64,000 bases of DNA from Paramacrobiotus metropolitanus (lineage: Eukaryota > Tardigrada > Eutardigrada > Parachela > Macrobiotidae), in assembly GCF_019649055.1 (NCBI RefSeq), contig NW_026570310.1, forward strand, positions 496,001-560,000. The letters run 5' to 3'. Below, piece by piece: positions 12,901-24,489 of this stretch. The position numbers and the translations under genes were made by a program. Each line of letters begins with the position of its first letter. The first letter of the stretch is position 1. The notes beneath the pieces were generated by a model. It saw only the letters and a program-made list of their open reading frames with translations, did not search any database and had not been told where the DNA came from.

Positions 12901-13065
12901 TTTCGAAGCTTTGATTAACAAGTCTGTCGGGCTTAATAATTTAATTGATTTGTTTTCTTTCTGGTCCGGACGGGTTCCACTTGCGCAATCAGGGGGCGGC
13001 GAGAAAAGTTTTGTGGAAACATTAGAACCTGGGGCCGCGGGCACAGTAGGACATGCTGCAGACAT
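9916..13065 (-). pseudogene. pol: Gypsy pol: reverse transcriptase, RNase H, integrase
   Basis: One reading frame starts at an ATG at 13,065 and runs to a stop at 9,916-9,918, with two internal stops: TAG at 11,125-11,127 and TGA at 10,354-10,356. The reverse transcriptase has KPQDLRLCIDYRPIN, the FTGLDLLSGYLQ block, MPFGLCKAPATF and the catalytic YLDD near 12,250. RNase H begins at ILETDASMLGLGAVLSQ. The integrase has its zinc-binding His residues just before the TAG and its Cys pair (CQSC) just after, so the stop splits the zinc finger. The core follows with VGIDYLGPF, SDKGKRF and LTERMNRT (D, D, E). The C-terminal part after the TGA keeps the typical KWHGPWEV motif. The frame is otherwise unbroken, so the stops look like a few late point mutations. 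Confidence 0.92.
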
Positions 13066-13092
13066 GGTATTCCTCTGGCTAATTTCGAAATC

Positions 13093-13640
13093 TTAACAAA
13101 CGACTTCAGATCCAGAACATGTATTGTTGATGTTAGGTTGCGCGCATTTTACATGCTCTATCTCTGTAGTAATCTGCTTAGACTCGTTGATGACAGTGTA
13201 TGACGTCGAAAGACAAACACAGTCAACTTTGAGTGAATCCCAGGTTTTAGGATTAATTAGCAATTTCCTTGCGAAGCTGACCAGGAAAGGGGAATTATTT
13301 AAATAATCATTTCCCACTAAAATTTGAAATGGAAAATCCTTCACGATTCCAAAAGTGACGTTGGCTGAGTAACCAAGAATTCTGAGTTCTAGCTGACATG
13401 CCTTCGCCACACGAACAATGTTGTTCGTAACTGTGGCTAATGATGGGCCCTTCCATGAAAAATTATGTAAATTATGCTTGAGGGCAAAATCTTCGTTAAT
13501 GAGCGATACACCAAAACCGGTGTCTAAAATTGCAGTGATGGGCTCGTTAAAAATATATAATATGAATAATAAAGCGCCTGTCGCGAAACTGCATAATGGA
13601 ATTAGCGATGCAGTGCCGTCAACACACGAGCCTTGGAAGT
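13093..13640 (-). pseudogene. pro: Gypsy aspartic protease region
   Basis: Upstream of pol in the same frame, separated from it by an in-frame TAA at 13,093-13,095, is an open stretch with the aspartic-protease active site AILDTGFG near 13,520 and the second-half motif ILVGNDYL near 13,310. It has no Met near its start and overlaps the end of gag slightly in a different frame. This is the usual arrangement where a ribosomal frameshift yields Gag-Pro-Pol. The TAA would stop pro-pol synthesis unless it is a late mutation. Confidence 0.8.
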
Positions 13641-13648
13641 TGCGGCTG

Positions 13649-15199
13649 TCAGTTTAAATCATTCTGCGAAAACTCAGTGATTTGAGCTCCCTCAACGGCC
13701 ATTGCCGGTTGAATTGCACGTTGTGCCATACGTTTGCGACAATCTTCGTACCTGTGCCCGATAATCTTGCAAAAATTGCAGAATTTACGTCTACCATTCC
13801 TTTTGCCGTAAAAACGATTATTTCCTCTTCCGCTGTATCCTCTCCCACGCTGATTATTGTTGCGGTTATTGTAATTGTTGCGGTAACCATTGCCATTATT
13901 CATTAGCTGCGAAAACTGTCGTTCCATTGCGGCCATCCGTTCCTCAATGCGTGACTCACTTTTTCCTTCAACTGTATTAGTAAACAGTGCAGCGACAACC
14001 GGATTTTTAATATACTGCGCTACCTCCTTCCGGGCACTTTCCGCTTCATATTTCTTTTCTCGAGCGACAGTCTTAAGAGGACCAAGAAACTCTGTTGGAG
14101 TTTTAGGCATTTCTTTTACAAATCCTGTTTTTAAACTTGCCGGAAGTCCGTCAAACAATTTATTAACTACCACTCTTTCGCTAGGCTTATCCGTAATTGA
14201 ATTTAAATAACGCATTACGTTCGAGTAATACGCGTTCGGATTACCTGCATACGTTAGCGACCGTTTACTATCTTTCGCTAAGTCGTAGTCGCAAATTTGT
14301 TTTGCAAATGCTTCCCTGAGGGCCTTACGCATTAATTCCCACGTATTATTTGTCACTGGAATTGTGTGATAGATGCGCAACGCAGTACCATTAAAACAAC
14401 GATACAGGTTGTCTAAAGCATCGTTATCAGTCCAGTCATGTCGAAGAGCACACATCTCAAATTTTTGGAGCCAGTCCTCAAAGTCTTCATCTTCCTCATT
14501 GGCAAACTGAGGCAAATCTTTTGCTGGGACTTTCTTTCTGTTCACAACAGACATCTGCTGAATAACATCAGACGTCTTGCTGGCATTGTCAACGAGCTTC
14601 TGAAGTTCATAATTCTTTGTGGTAAGCTGCGCGACAGTTCGTTGCAATTCGAAAATTGCATTAGCATGCGAGCCAAGGGCCTGATCGGTTCCGTTGCCCA
14701 TTGTTGCTAATCGCTGGAGAAGACTGTTGAAGAAAGTTGTTTTTGCCGGTGAGATGCGTTTGGCAGGCGGGGGCGCTTCCGGTGGCGTAGGGATGCGAGG
14801 CGTATGGAGAGTCGCTTCTTTAATGATGTCACCGAGCGCTGACAGTGCCTGAGGTGACACACGTCTTATGGTGACAGGGGAAGGGTTGCTACTTTCTGGG
14901 GACTTAGGGGTGTCGTCTGCTGGGGCTACTACTGCCTGATTACCAGCGTCCGTAATATTCTCCGCGAAATGTAGTTTACGATTTACTCTCAGCGCTTTCT
15001 GCAGATTTGCGTACTGTTGCTCACCAGTAAGGTTGGGAAGGTGCTGACGGGACCGTGTTGTGGGACCAGGGTCGGAGACAGGGGATTCAGGAACGGGGAT
15101 TGCGTCGGGATCGAGGTGAGGGTGTATATGTTGGGCGGGCGAAGTTTCAACAATCGTACGGTCGGCGTTCTTCCTTTTGGTCGGGTTGTACGAAAACAT
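13649..15199 (-). CDS. gag: Gypsy Gag polyprotein
   Basis: An uninterrupted frame of 516 codons forms the structural protein of the retrotransposon particle. The first 150 residues are Pro/Thr/Ser-rich. A predicted coiled segment follows (NAIFELQRTVAQLTTKNYEL). The retrotransposon Gag capsid-like region comes next, with WLQKFEMCALRHDW and a later AYYSNVMRYLN. After an Asn/Gly/Arg-rich linker, a CCHC zinc knuckle (CNFCKIIGHRYEDC) binds nucleic acid. The start ATG at 15,199 lies about 125 nt inside the 5' LTR edge, which is normal. Unlike pol, this frame is intact. Confidence 0.88.
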   Translation of the reverse strand: MFSYNPTKRKNADRTIVETSPAQHIHPHLDPDAIPVPESPVSDPGPTTRSRQHLPNLTGEQQYANLQKALRVNRKLHFAENITDAGNQAVVAPADDTPKSPESSNPSPVTIRRVSPQALSALGDIIKEATLHTPRIPTPPEAPPPAKRISPAKTTFFNSLLQRLATMGNGTDQALGSHANAIFELQRTVAQLTTKNYELQKLVDNASKTSDVIQQMSVVNRKKVPAKDLPQFANEEDEDFEDWLQKFEMCALRHDWTDNDALDNLYRCFNGTALRIYHTIPVTNNTWELMRKALREAFAKQICDYDLAKDSKRSLTYAGNPNAYYSNVMRYLNSITDKPSERVVVNKLFDGLPASLKTGFVKEMPKTPTEFLGPLKTVAREKKYEAESARKEVAQYIKNPVVAALFTNTVEGKSESRIEERMAAMERQFSQLMNNGNGYRNNYNNRNNNQRGRGYSGRGNNRFYGKRNGRRKFCNFCKIIGHRYEDCRKRMAQRAIQPAMAVEGAQITEFSQNDLN

Positions 15200-15305
15200 T
15201 GGCGTCTATCATACTGGTAGTGGACTTACCAAAAAGGTCATGGCTTAGGGATCCGGGTGTTAAAGGGATGCGAGTCCGTGTTATACAGATAGAATGTATA
15301 ACGAG

Positions 15306-15323
15306 CCACTGGAGCCACCAAAA
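15306..15323 (-). other. Primer binding site of the gypsy element
   Basis: Directly inside the 5' LTR, read on the minus strand, are a few T residues and then TGGTGGCTCCAGTGG. This begins with the TGG that pairs with a tRNA CCA end. I cannot say which tRNA. Confidence 0.55.
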
Positions 15324-15551
15324 TGACACATGGTACTTTATTGGTACATGTATAAACCGTGCTATTAGCGTATGCTAAGACAGACGTGATGCACAGTATT
15401 CAATGGCATGCTTAAGTACTAGACAGCAGTATTGTATTGTATGAGAACGCAGAGTCGCTCGCACAGTCAGATGTGTGAAGACATAGATCGGAAACCGGTA
15501 CTTCAGAATTGCTCAAGGGCAATTATACATTAACGATATATTATCGTAACA
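15324..15551 (-). repeat. 5' LTR of the gypsy element
   Basis: 228-bp TG...CA repeat, partner of the LTR at 9,662-9,889, followed by the target duplication GCAG. Confidence 0.93.
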
Positions 15552-15773
15552 GCAGTAAGGCGGCAACGGAGGTGATAATTTTGACATCGTTGCCGGACAG
15601 TACAATATTCAAAGTACTGATCATAAAACTTCGGCCACATTCTCTTTAGCTAAACCATTTTTTCATTGCTGCGTAGTTGAGGCCCATCAATCGCTTCCAG
15701 GAGTGCGCTTTTCAGAGGGAGTTTGCAACGGATTTTTTAGCAACAATCTCTTTCCAAGGAACCGGAAGGTATT

Positions 15774-15968
15774 TTAGGCTCCCGAGGGTATCGAAAATTG
15801 AAATTTTCCGCAAAACTGGCGTCCGGTCTTTTCGGATGCTGTTATACGAAACCTTCTCTCTGGGGTCACTATTCCACTCCAGCGTGAAAAATACGCACGA
15901 TTCGTTTTAAGAATTATTGGAATTTCTTGAGAAGGGAAAAAGGCTGCTAAAACCGGTTTTCTGCCCAA
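15774..15968 (-). repeat. Dispersed repeat, copy 1
   Basis: Read on the minus strand, this stretch resembles 29,650-29,830 on the plus strand. Both start with a TTTTTGGGCAGAAAACCGG block, then a CCTTCTC...AAATTCC segment, then TTTTTCACGCTGGAAT, and both have a short frame starting MGRKP. Similarity is roughly 70-75% by eye with small indels. The family is unknown; the rest of 15,552-16,530 shows nothing I can name. Confidence 0.6.
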
Positions 15969-16530
15969 AAATTATGAGAGCATTTTGGTGAAGCTGCTAG
16001 AATACAGTCGGTCCGGTCCAACCGTCCAGATCTTCTGTAAAATGATCTCCTGGTTCGGCGCCTAACTGAACAGATACCGCGAAAGCACCATCATCTTGGT
16101 CAATATCTGCGACTACTGGCATCGACTCTTGTTCGGCAGTGGTAAGCGGTCCAACGATCACAGGGATAAAGACTGCATCTGATACTACTTCTTCGTTTTT
16201 GTTGGCAGTTTAAGCCACTAAGCCGTCTGGATCTCAAACGTCCCAATCCATGCCACCCTTTGGAGATTGGCATTTATTTCGTCAGGAATCGCAGCCGTGT
16301 GGTAGTGCTTGTAAATCAACGATTTATAAGTATTTATTCTACGGTATATCTAGCGCACTGAACCGCATAAACAAAATTAGCAATACTAGACCGAATTCTT
16401 TTCTTGCATTTTCCTGAAAAACCCCAGTTTTTTTCTCGGTGTATCGATCTACCCCATGAATATGTTGCTCAAAATAGGAAACGGTTTCCACCGTTCAACA
16501 ATCTTCTAAGGCTCAACCGTCACGGCTTCT

Positions 16531-16948
16531 TTATTTGGTTGCAAGCACTTTCACCCGAATGCTTTTCCTGCACGTTTGCGCTCTCCCTTCCAAGGCATTC
16601 TCCAGTCTCGTAACCAGGTGTCCAATCCAACCACATTCCTCGTACAGTCCAGTTTGACAAAGCACAACAAACGCGTCCACATGGACCACATCAAACATCG
16701 CGCGCGCTGCTTCGTGCGAGTTGCCACAGCTCCCGCAACAATATCCTGCGAGTAAAATCCAAACCATACAGGCAGAATCCACCTTTATTGTAAGCTAGAC
16801 GATCGAATCCCAACTGCCCAGCTTCTTCATTTTGTCTTTCCAAAGTGTCCAATAAGCCTTCATATCCTTGAATTGAACCAACTTTTTCCATATTATAACC
16901 TTGCGTAGGAAAAAGTTGACCATCCACTTCAGCGTATGCATTACTCAA
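16531..16948 (-). pseudogene. Second F54H12.2-type capsid relic (C-terminal part)
   Basis: The frame 16,691-16,948 contains SIQGYEGLLDTLERQNEEAG, a few intervening residues, and then YNKGGFCLYGLDFT. This aligns with the YDGLLDTLGH...YNQGYTLFGFDLTP segment of the relic at 182-1520. The frame then changes within 16,531-16,782. Only this short C-terminal part is recognisable; the sequence on either side, up to about 17,250, has no readable partner. It shows that capsid-bearing elements of this class inserted more than once near here. Confidence 0.65.
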
Positions 16949-16949
16949 A

Positions 16950-18290
16950 ATAAACTTGTGGAAGTTATACGTACTGAGTGCGCTTTTGATGCACTTGTAT
17001 CTTTCACCTTACACGACTTCTAAATACGGGCATTAATCTGACTCGATGGACAGTAAACGATGTAGCTTCCTCTTACGAATAAGTTGATATGAGGTCCGGA
17101 TCCAACGCGAATGAAGCCATCTTGCGAAGCAAAACGCGTTCTTCAGTGTTACACGCCTTGTTTGCTAAGCTTGATGTGTCAGGGTCGACAGTGAGGTACC
17201 TGTCAACCTGTTTCTGTTGAAAGGCGTTGTTTTTCCAACGTGCCGCGGGTCAAAAAACTGACTTAAAAGTTTATCCATAATGCCGAGTGTGCTCGTGTCA
17301 AGATGAGGTATAAATTTGTTATTGTCCATGAAATTAGGTACCGCTTGAGCGCAACTGCAACATCAGAAACCTAAGACGGCATCATTCCTTTCGGAAAATT
17401 CGATAACTTTCGAAACAAACACTTGTGGCTGAACTTTGCAACATTCTAGTCGCAAATATAACCAGCAAATGAATGCCACATGTTGAGCGATTCATTGCGG
17501 GCTAATGCCTCATAAACGAATCCGTCTGGGATCGGTTGCTTGAAGGTCGCTGCTTATGTTTGAGATCCCACAGAAGTCCGTGTATGGGCGGTCCAGCGTG
17601 CTAGCACTCCGTGGCGTACCCATGGCCACGGAAAGGTGATATCGAACCCTTGGCCCCTGGTCCCTTTAGGAGCAGGACGATGTGCTCGTGCTCACTACGT
17701 GGCATATGCATGGCCACGGAGAGCTTGTTGAATTTCGTAATACGGAAAAGGAGAATATATATAGAGAATATACAAACAATTGTGAAGGAAGGTTGGCAGT
17801 GTTCGTTCGGCCTTGGCAAAGCTACGTAATTCTATACATCCGAGCCCATTCTTTTCCGAGTTTCGCTACAGCTAAGGCGCCACCCTCCGGATGAACTACA
17901 CGCACAGAATACGGTGGGATTTGCCACTTTATAGAGGCCATTTATACCTTCCAGACCCGAAAATGTGTGATTGCGGTGATCATGATTGCAAATTTCATGA
18001 TTGGCTTCTGCGTAACATTGATTTTAAAAGTTGAAAACCGAGAAATTTTGACTCGCCTTCTATGACTTTTGCGATGACAGAATTCAGGAAAGCCATAATT
18101 GCGTGTTCTGAAATGTGACAAGTATTGTGCTCTTGGCAAACGACGCTGTGTCCACAGAGAGATTTGTGCTTCCCATCATCCGGTTCAACCTCAACTGCAC
18201 CAAAAACGTGACGAATTTCACCATGGTTAAACACAACCATTTCCAGCCTCAAACGGGAGACCATCCATGGCCACCTTGGAAGGAAAGCTT
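16950..18290. other. Spacer, possibly old repeats
   Basis: No gene supportable. Two near-identical snippets around 17,610-17,650 and 17,680-17,720 (GTGGC-ATA/CCC-ATGGCCACGGA) look like a short local duplication. A block at 18,115-18,300 may be the 5' part of the LINE relic that follows. Confidence 0.3.
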
Positions 18291-18299
18291 TGCGATTGT

Positions 18300-21200
18300 A
18301 GGGTTTCTCATTACAGACGGTATACGCCCGGTGTGTGGTACATGGATCGATAGCACGCCGGGAATGCATGGTCCCAGCGTGCGCAGTGCAGTGACCCGGA
18401 CCAATCGGGTTCTCATTTACGTTCCTGGCAAACCCGATTACCGAAGTGATGCGTGCATACCAGATAAAAAGTTCAAACCTACTGCTTTAATCAGCCATTT
18501 AGAAGCAGAGCATTAGGAGAGGCACCCTGATACACAGTGGCGAAACACATGTGACAGACCGCATCATGGTAGTCGAAATGGGTGAGGAATACACTCTCGA
18601 TCAGATCAAAGGGTAGCGGCGTGCCGGAGTCTACAAAGAAGAAGTTGAAAGACTCGTAGACTCGCTAGTGCTGAAAGAGAGTTCTGAGGATATGGCACAG
18701 AGAACTCTTTCTTTTTCTCCCGAAAAAGATTTCGCTCCGCTCGGACCGGTTGTCCCGCCGGCCGAAATCGATGCTCTGAGGCTAGTAAACATTGGTGAAG
18801 ACCTGGCACGTTTGTAAGCCATGGTTGGGCCTAGCGGTAAGGAAAAAGCCAAAAAGCGCAGGAAGCCAGCAGCGCCTGCTGAAACTAGTAAAGCGCGGAA
18901 AAAGAGAGAATACGCGAATACCAGAACTTGTTCAACAAGGAAGATAGGAAAGCACTAGTGGACAGAATAATGACGGGTACGAATGAAACTTCAGTTAAAA
19001 GTTAAACTACGAGTGGAACAAATTACTGCCTTCTTTAAACAGCATGTTGGTAGTGCTCGGTGCAGGATCCTATTGAGCCAGAACTGGTTGAGCGTAGTCG
19101 TGAGACAGACTCGATTGTTGATGAAGACTGGTCGCGGGCAAGAAGCACTCCCGGTGACAGAAAGATAATCATGGTAAGGAGTACTGTTGAGCTCATTATT
19201 CAGAGAGAAGTTGAGAACGCATTAAAGAGCTTACGTGATTCTGCGGCGGATCCAGACAGATTGCTTAAAAAGCATCTGCTGAAAATTGGAGCACAGACTC
19301 TCGCCGAGACGTTATCTGCTTGGTTCGTTCCGAAACGGATACCGAAAGCTCTTAAACTATCGCGAACCGTCACGATACCAACGGGTACGGAATGGATGAC
19401 GATTGCAAGAACTGGCGCCCGATTACTATCAGTTCCATTCTTCTAAGACTCTACACGAGTATTATCAAGTCTCGACTAGCTCCGATGTTGAATATACACC
19501 CGAGGCAGGCAGGATTCAGGGCTGGTAGATCTACGATGGATGATATACTCATCGTAACGGCGAACATTTTTGAAGCCCGGAAGACTCAGACCAACCTCTT
19601 AGCAAATTTCTTCGATATTTCGAAGGCATTCGATACAGTTAGCCATGAATCCCTGTTGAGAGCATTGTATAGAAAAGGTATCCTCACTCACATAATCCAA
19701 ACAGTAAGGATTTATGAAGGCTGCAGTACTATTGTACAATGCAGCGACATCGTAACCCCGCGATTCAGGTGCACAGAGGAGTTAAGCTGGGTGATCCAGA
19801 TTCGATAGATTTCGATAGATTTATTTAACCTGGTGGTGGACGAGTCAGTAGAACAGTCAAACCAGGGCGCATCTGTAGAACGTCCCAAAGCTCTTGCTTA
19901 TGCGGATTATCTCAGCTTTTTGGCGAGTAGTCAGGTGGAGCTAAACCGACTAATGGGGGAATGTGTGACTTTTCTAAAGCTCGTTGGAGGACCGCAAACA
20001 TTAAAAAGTGCGTCGGCTTCCACATTCAAAAACTGGGGAAAGTAAAGAAGTGGATTGTCGAGACGCAGATAGTGCTCAAAATTGACGGAGAAAAACTGCG
20101 ATTGCTAGGATCTAAAGAGGTCGAAAGGTATCTGGGAGTTGACATTGGTCCGGACATGGGCCCTTTCCGAGACACTAATGGATCCTTCACCGAACAGTTG
20201 GCGTGACTAAAATGCGCGGCTTTGAAACCGCAACAAAAAATTCTTCTATTGAGGAAGCATCTGATCCCATCGTGGTTGCATAAACTACTCACCGTATCGT
20301 ACATGCGGCGGAATTGCACCGGCTAGACAGAGAGCTACGGGTACGAGGACACAATAAGTATACGTGATAGACCAAAAATCCAGCGAGAATATATGATAAC
20401 CAGTCACGTGTTGTGCAGCACACACAGCCACCAAGGGTTGGCGGTCCAAGTACTGCGTAGTAAACAGCTCGTCTTCATAGACGCGTATGCTGACTTTCAG
20501 CTCTCATTCCTTGCGTGCTATGGAACGAAGCAATTTGACCAATGTAGCAAAAAATGCAGAAAAAATCTACAAGATTTTTGATACCAAACTAGTTGCAGTT
20601 TATAGCGATTAAAACAATAGATAGCGTTTTTGAGTTTCTCGTAGACATAGCATAGGATACTGTGTGGGGAACCCTTGACCCTGGACTCTATGCTAAGTCT
20701 ACGAGAAAATGAAAATAGCTGTAACCTGTTTGAATCAGCGTATCTTCTCACTTATTTGGTATCAAAAATCGTGTTATTTTTTCTGCGTCTTCTGATATAT
20801 TGGTTGAATAGTCACGTTCCAGAGTGCACGAGAAATCAGCGTTGAAAGTTTGCATGATTTTCAGTCAGTCATTTTTTATGTGCTTACAAGCAACTGCAAG
20901 CCTGGGTGGTTGCCCGCGTTGCATGAGCCTGCATGGTTATCACTTATTCTCGCTTAATTTTTTGTCTATCACGTATACTTAGTGTGTCCTCGTACATGTG
21001 AAAAATATTTTACATATATTTCACTTTTATCACACGATCTTACGAGTCACTTCCTGTACATGAAAATCAAGGAAGGTGGGCTGGGCTTGCAATGTTTAGC
21101 CAAAGAAGTTACACTGGCTAAAATGGGTCGCTTACTGAAATTCAGACGAAGCGAAGATCTTGCCCTCCGATGGGCTGCACTTCAGCCCTCATGGGACGCG

Positions 21201-21520
21201 GAGTTTACGAGAGTTAAGAAAAGTCTTTGGATAGAAATTCTTGATGACACCGGTACGTGGAAAGTGAAACTAATTCGCGAAGGTAAAACGGAAAGCATGC
21301 TTAAAACGAGAAACGATTTCTTCGAAACAGTGCAGGGTAAAGCAAACCTTGACTTTATCAATCACAAGTCGAACAGGGTGTTCAGTGGAGACAAACAGGG
21401 GGGGGGGTGTTCAGGGGAACACAGGGGCCAAAAAATTTGTCTAACTAGGTTGGCATATAGCAGATCGCCGCAGTGTTATGTAGCAAAAAATTGCAAAATT
21501 TTTTTCATTTATTGTAAGCC
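18300..21520 (+). mobile_element. R2-superfamily non-LTR retrotransposon relic
   Basis: Broken plus-strand frames follow the order of an R2-like single-ORF LINE. A zinc-finger-like stretch (CIPDKKFKPTALISHLEAEH, 18,450-18,513) comes first. A basic linker rich in K and R follows (18,835-18,960). Then comes the region before the RT, with LKLSRTVTIP (19,350-19,380). The RT core has NWRPITISSILLRLY, a QAGFRAGRSTMDD block and FFDISKAFDTVSHESLLRAL (19,400-19,670). The catalytic box reads LAYADYLSFLASS near 19,890, where the second Asp of YADD is replaced. A C-terminal KIKEGGLGLQCL lies at 21,060-21,100. Several frameshifts and the mutated active site mean it is dead. A 647-bp foldback element is inserted at 20,345-20,991. 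Confidence 0.8.
20345..20991. mobile_element. 647-bp foldback/MITE-like element inside the LINE relic
   Basis: The ends are inverted repeats: GAGGACACAATAAGTATACG at the left end pairs with the reverse complement of the right end, and the pairing continues for about 60 bp with few mismatches. Inner inverted blocks lie at mirrored distances (AGATTTTTGATACCAA near 20,573 and its complement near 20,757; TTTCTCGTAGAC-ATAGCATAGG near 20,634 and its complement near 20,690). The whole element could therefore fold into one long hairpin centred near 20,668. GTAC flanks both ends (20,341-20,344 and 20,992-20,995) and is probably the target duplication. The LINE frame resumes just outside. No coding capacity. 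Confidence 0.85.
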
Positions 21521-21529
21521 ATACTGATG

Positions 21530-22109
21530 CCTAAAAAACCACAAGTAAAGCGTAGTGTTTTAACACATTTCCACTTGGAAAGAGATAAGGGCAATTATTT
21601 CTGACAAGAAATGCATAACAGAAACTTCTAAGATTCATGAGCGTGTGCTGAAGAAGCGCAAGTGGCAAATCAGTCGCTACAATGACCTAAAAGACGCTCC
21701 GGCTTGGTACGGGCGAAAGAAATCAATTATGACAATCACTTTGTGAAGGATAATGGGCGCGAAAGTTTCAAAGACATTCACGAGCTGCAACACTTCCATA
21801 AGGAACTCTGGGAAATTAACAATTCGTGCCTGAAAACTAGCAGTTCAGTGACCACATAAAAATGAAAAATAGACACACTGCACCTGAGCCGTAGAAAGTT
21901 GTTAACGACTCGGCTCCTTTCTGGAGGGAAGCAATGGATGGTCCACGGTTGAGTCTCGGCGGTACTGGTATACAACATACCAAAATTATACTGTCCAGAT
22001 CAGGCCTACCACAGCAAGGGCGTGATTTCTGCCTATTGCTAGTGCTGGCGAGCATCAAGGCTAGAAACGGCAGCGCAGTTAACGAATCAAAAGCTGCGAA
22101 AGTGATATA
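21530..22109. other. Spacer
   Basis: No recognisable gene. Short frames lack motifs. Confidence 0.3.
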
Positions 22110-22569
22110 CCGTAATTATCGAATTTGCACCCCTGGGGTGCAAATAGTTCGAAGGTCCTGGAGGAGGGGGGCTTATTTCGGGGAGGGGGCGTTATTTCGG
22201 GGGGTGGTACTATTTTTCAAACAGTTTGTTTCGGAGGGGGCCGTTATTTTTCAAACAACTGCGCTTCCTGTTCTGTTGAAACTGAACTGAGTTGATATCG
22301 GTATTTGCATTCACAACCTTGCGAACATCATTCTTGAGCATAGCACCACATTATTTTTGTGACCGGTTACAGTTTAGTCATTAAATCATAACTATTATTA
22401 TGAAGCAATCTGCGGTATATCTATCATTTTGTGGCGCTTAACATTTAATAACGCCCCCCTGGGCGGCAAATTCGGGGGGAGGCGCTATTTTTCAAACGAG
22501 TTGTGGGAGGGGGGCTTATTACGGAGGGGGGCCTTATTACGGGGGGAGGTGCAAATTCGATAATTACGG
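22110..22569. mobile_element. 460-bp MITE with TA target duplication
   Basis: The outer ends CCGTAATTATCGAATTTGCA and its exact reverse complement form terminal inverted repeats. Each end is flanked by TA (22,108-22,109 and 22,570-22,571), as in Tc1/mariner-type insertions. Inside each arm is an unusual G-rich ladder of GGGGGGCTTATT / GGGGGCGTTATT / TATTTTTCAAAC units repeated several times. There is no transposase, so it would depend on an enzyme made elsewhere. Confidence 0.85.
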
Positions 22570-22571
22570 TA

Positions 22572-24489
22572 TCACCACACCTAACCTGCTTAAGCACGTA
22601 CAATATGTCCTTGATGATGGGAACAGCAGACTCAGTACTTCTGTGCATATTATGTAAACAACCATCCTGTTCTCAGTGTGGTATCTGTCTGGAGTAGAGT
22701 ACCACAGCAACACCGCCACTGCAGAATCGGCCAAAACGAGTTTTAAACTTTAATAAAACAAGATGGCAGCTTAGTACTTACATCTATATCGTCTTGTTTC
22801 CGTGCTGAATGAACCACATTCAGCTGACACATAACGCGGATACTACTTGAGTATAAAGATAAATACGTGGACGTTTGAAGCAACAAAAAGGTCGGCATTG
22901 GCAGTTTCTTTCCGCGATAAAATCAAATGAGCTGACAAAGATCCCGATAAATTCAGGATGCTGCTAACAGCCATGTCGGTGTTCAGGAATCCCGACTGGT
23001 AGGCCACACATCTGATAGCCTAAACAACCCGAAATCGACGGGCATTCAGAGGGGACCAAAACCCTAAACGAATGATGCTAAACTCTTATTTGGGCATGAA
23101 TGGGGCAGAACTACAGTACAAACTGATTAGTCAGTTGCGGCTTCAGGAAAGAACTTTGGGAAAAGTCACAGAAATGACAGGGCCTGGATCTTTTTCAACC
23201 AAATCAAAGGCAGTTTACGGTACCGAAACTTGCTCTTCGTCAGCAAAGGCGTGGAAAAAGAGTATACCACGACTACAAGTCAGCATAAACAAAAGACGAT
23301 CTCCCGCAAATTTCTAAGACAGCAGCGCAGTACATTCAGGATACGAAGTGGCCTGGCTGCGCCAGATCCGGTGATCGTCCCGCGAGGGTCAATGTTGAGG
23401 ACAGTTTCGTTGGCGCATGAGGGTGGCGCTCAAAAGAACCCAGTTTGGCTTTTATTTTTAAAAACCCGTGATTGCTGCTTGCCCGCTTGGAATGGTCACA
23501 ATCCGCAACCGTTTTTTTAACCAAGGACAACATTTTTAAATAAATAAAGAGTTGCCTAGGCAAGCTGTCGCACCGACAAATTTACTTCAGCAATAATGAA
23601 GGCGAGTTCCTTCGAAACCATGCACTTGCAACTTAAGATGAGGGCGGACGCATCCGTGGCTCTGGCATAAGTGGTATACCAACTTTCGCTACCGTAATGA
23701 TCACAAATCCGCCCACACCACAATAAACACCACACACGTTGGACACCACATTAAAGAATACTGTGGCGTCCTTCAGGATAAACTAGACTGGTAAAATACT
23801 TTCCGCACTATTGATGTGGAAGCGGGTCTCTGGAAAAACGTTCACGGCTCAACGCGGTTTCCTGTTTTCTCCTGGCCACTAATTAAAAATGGCCGAAACA
23901 GCAATAATTTTCCATGTATCCGATATATATAAAAGAGCGTAATCAGAGAACATTTACGGAAACGACCTAGAACTTTTGTTTTTGCGATGGAGACATCGAT
24001 AATACAGTTACCGAAAATTGCCCGATGTTTTCTAGGAAGACGGCTGGATCCTCCAGAGAAAATTTTGCATGCGTTGCATTATGACAATCCGTATTGAGTC
24101 CCACGGTAGCTACGATCAAGTCCACATCAGTTATGCTATTCAAAAAGCAACGAACAACGTTTCGACTGTTTTTCGGCAGCATCAACCAGGGGAATCAGAC
24201 CTATAAACAGGCCGGAAGGGAACGCCTTGATGGACACTCCGTACTGCAGGCTTTCCCACGGCATGCTGGCGAAAACGAGGATACGGCCACATAAGTCCTT
24301 TCATCCAGGTATACCTTTCATACCGTTTTTTAGCTTGCCAAAATAGACTGAAGGAAAGTAGAGTTGCGCACGGCCTCTTTTATTGCTGAGCTCCTACGCG
24401 CGCTGGCTTAATTCGATAGCTGAAGCATGGATCGTTTGCAGTATGAAATGACGCAGACCCGTTCACACGATCCGAGCGAGCTGGTGCAG
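22572..24489. other. Spacer
   Basis: Nothing supportable. Frames at 23,072-23,317 and 23,230-23,520 have no motif. Confidence 0.3.

Larger units (their letters stand above)
9662..15551 (-). mobile_element. Ty3/gypsy LTR retrotransposon, full length but inactivated
   Basis: A 5,890-bp element reading on the minus strand. Its direct terminal repeats, TG...CA, are 228 bp each at 9,662-9,889 and 15,324-15,551. It is flanked on both sides by the 4-bp duplication GCAG (9,658-9,661 and 15,552-15,555). Inside, in minus-strand order, are the primer site, gag, protease, reverse transcriptase, RNase H, integrase and a polypurine tract. Pol follows the gypsy order RT-RH-IN. By eye the two LTRs differ at about 14 of 228 positions, so the insertion is not recent. 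The pro-pol frame is cut by three in-frame stops. Confidence 0.95.
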
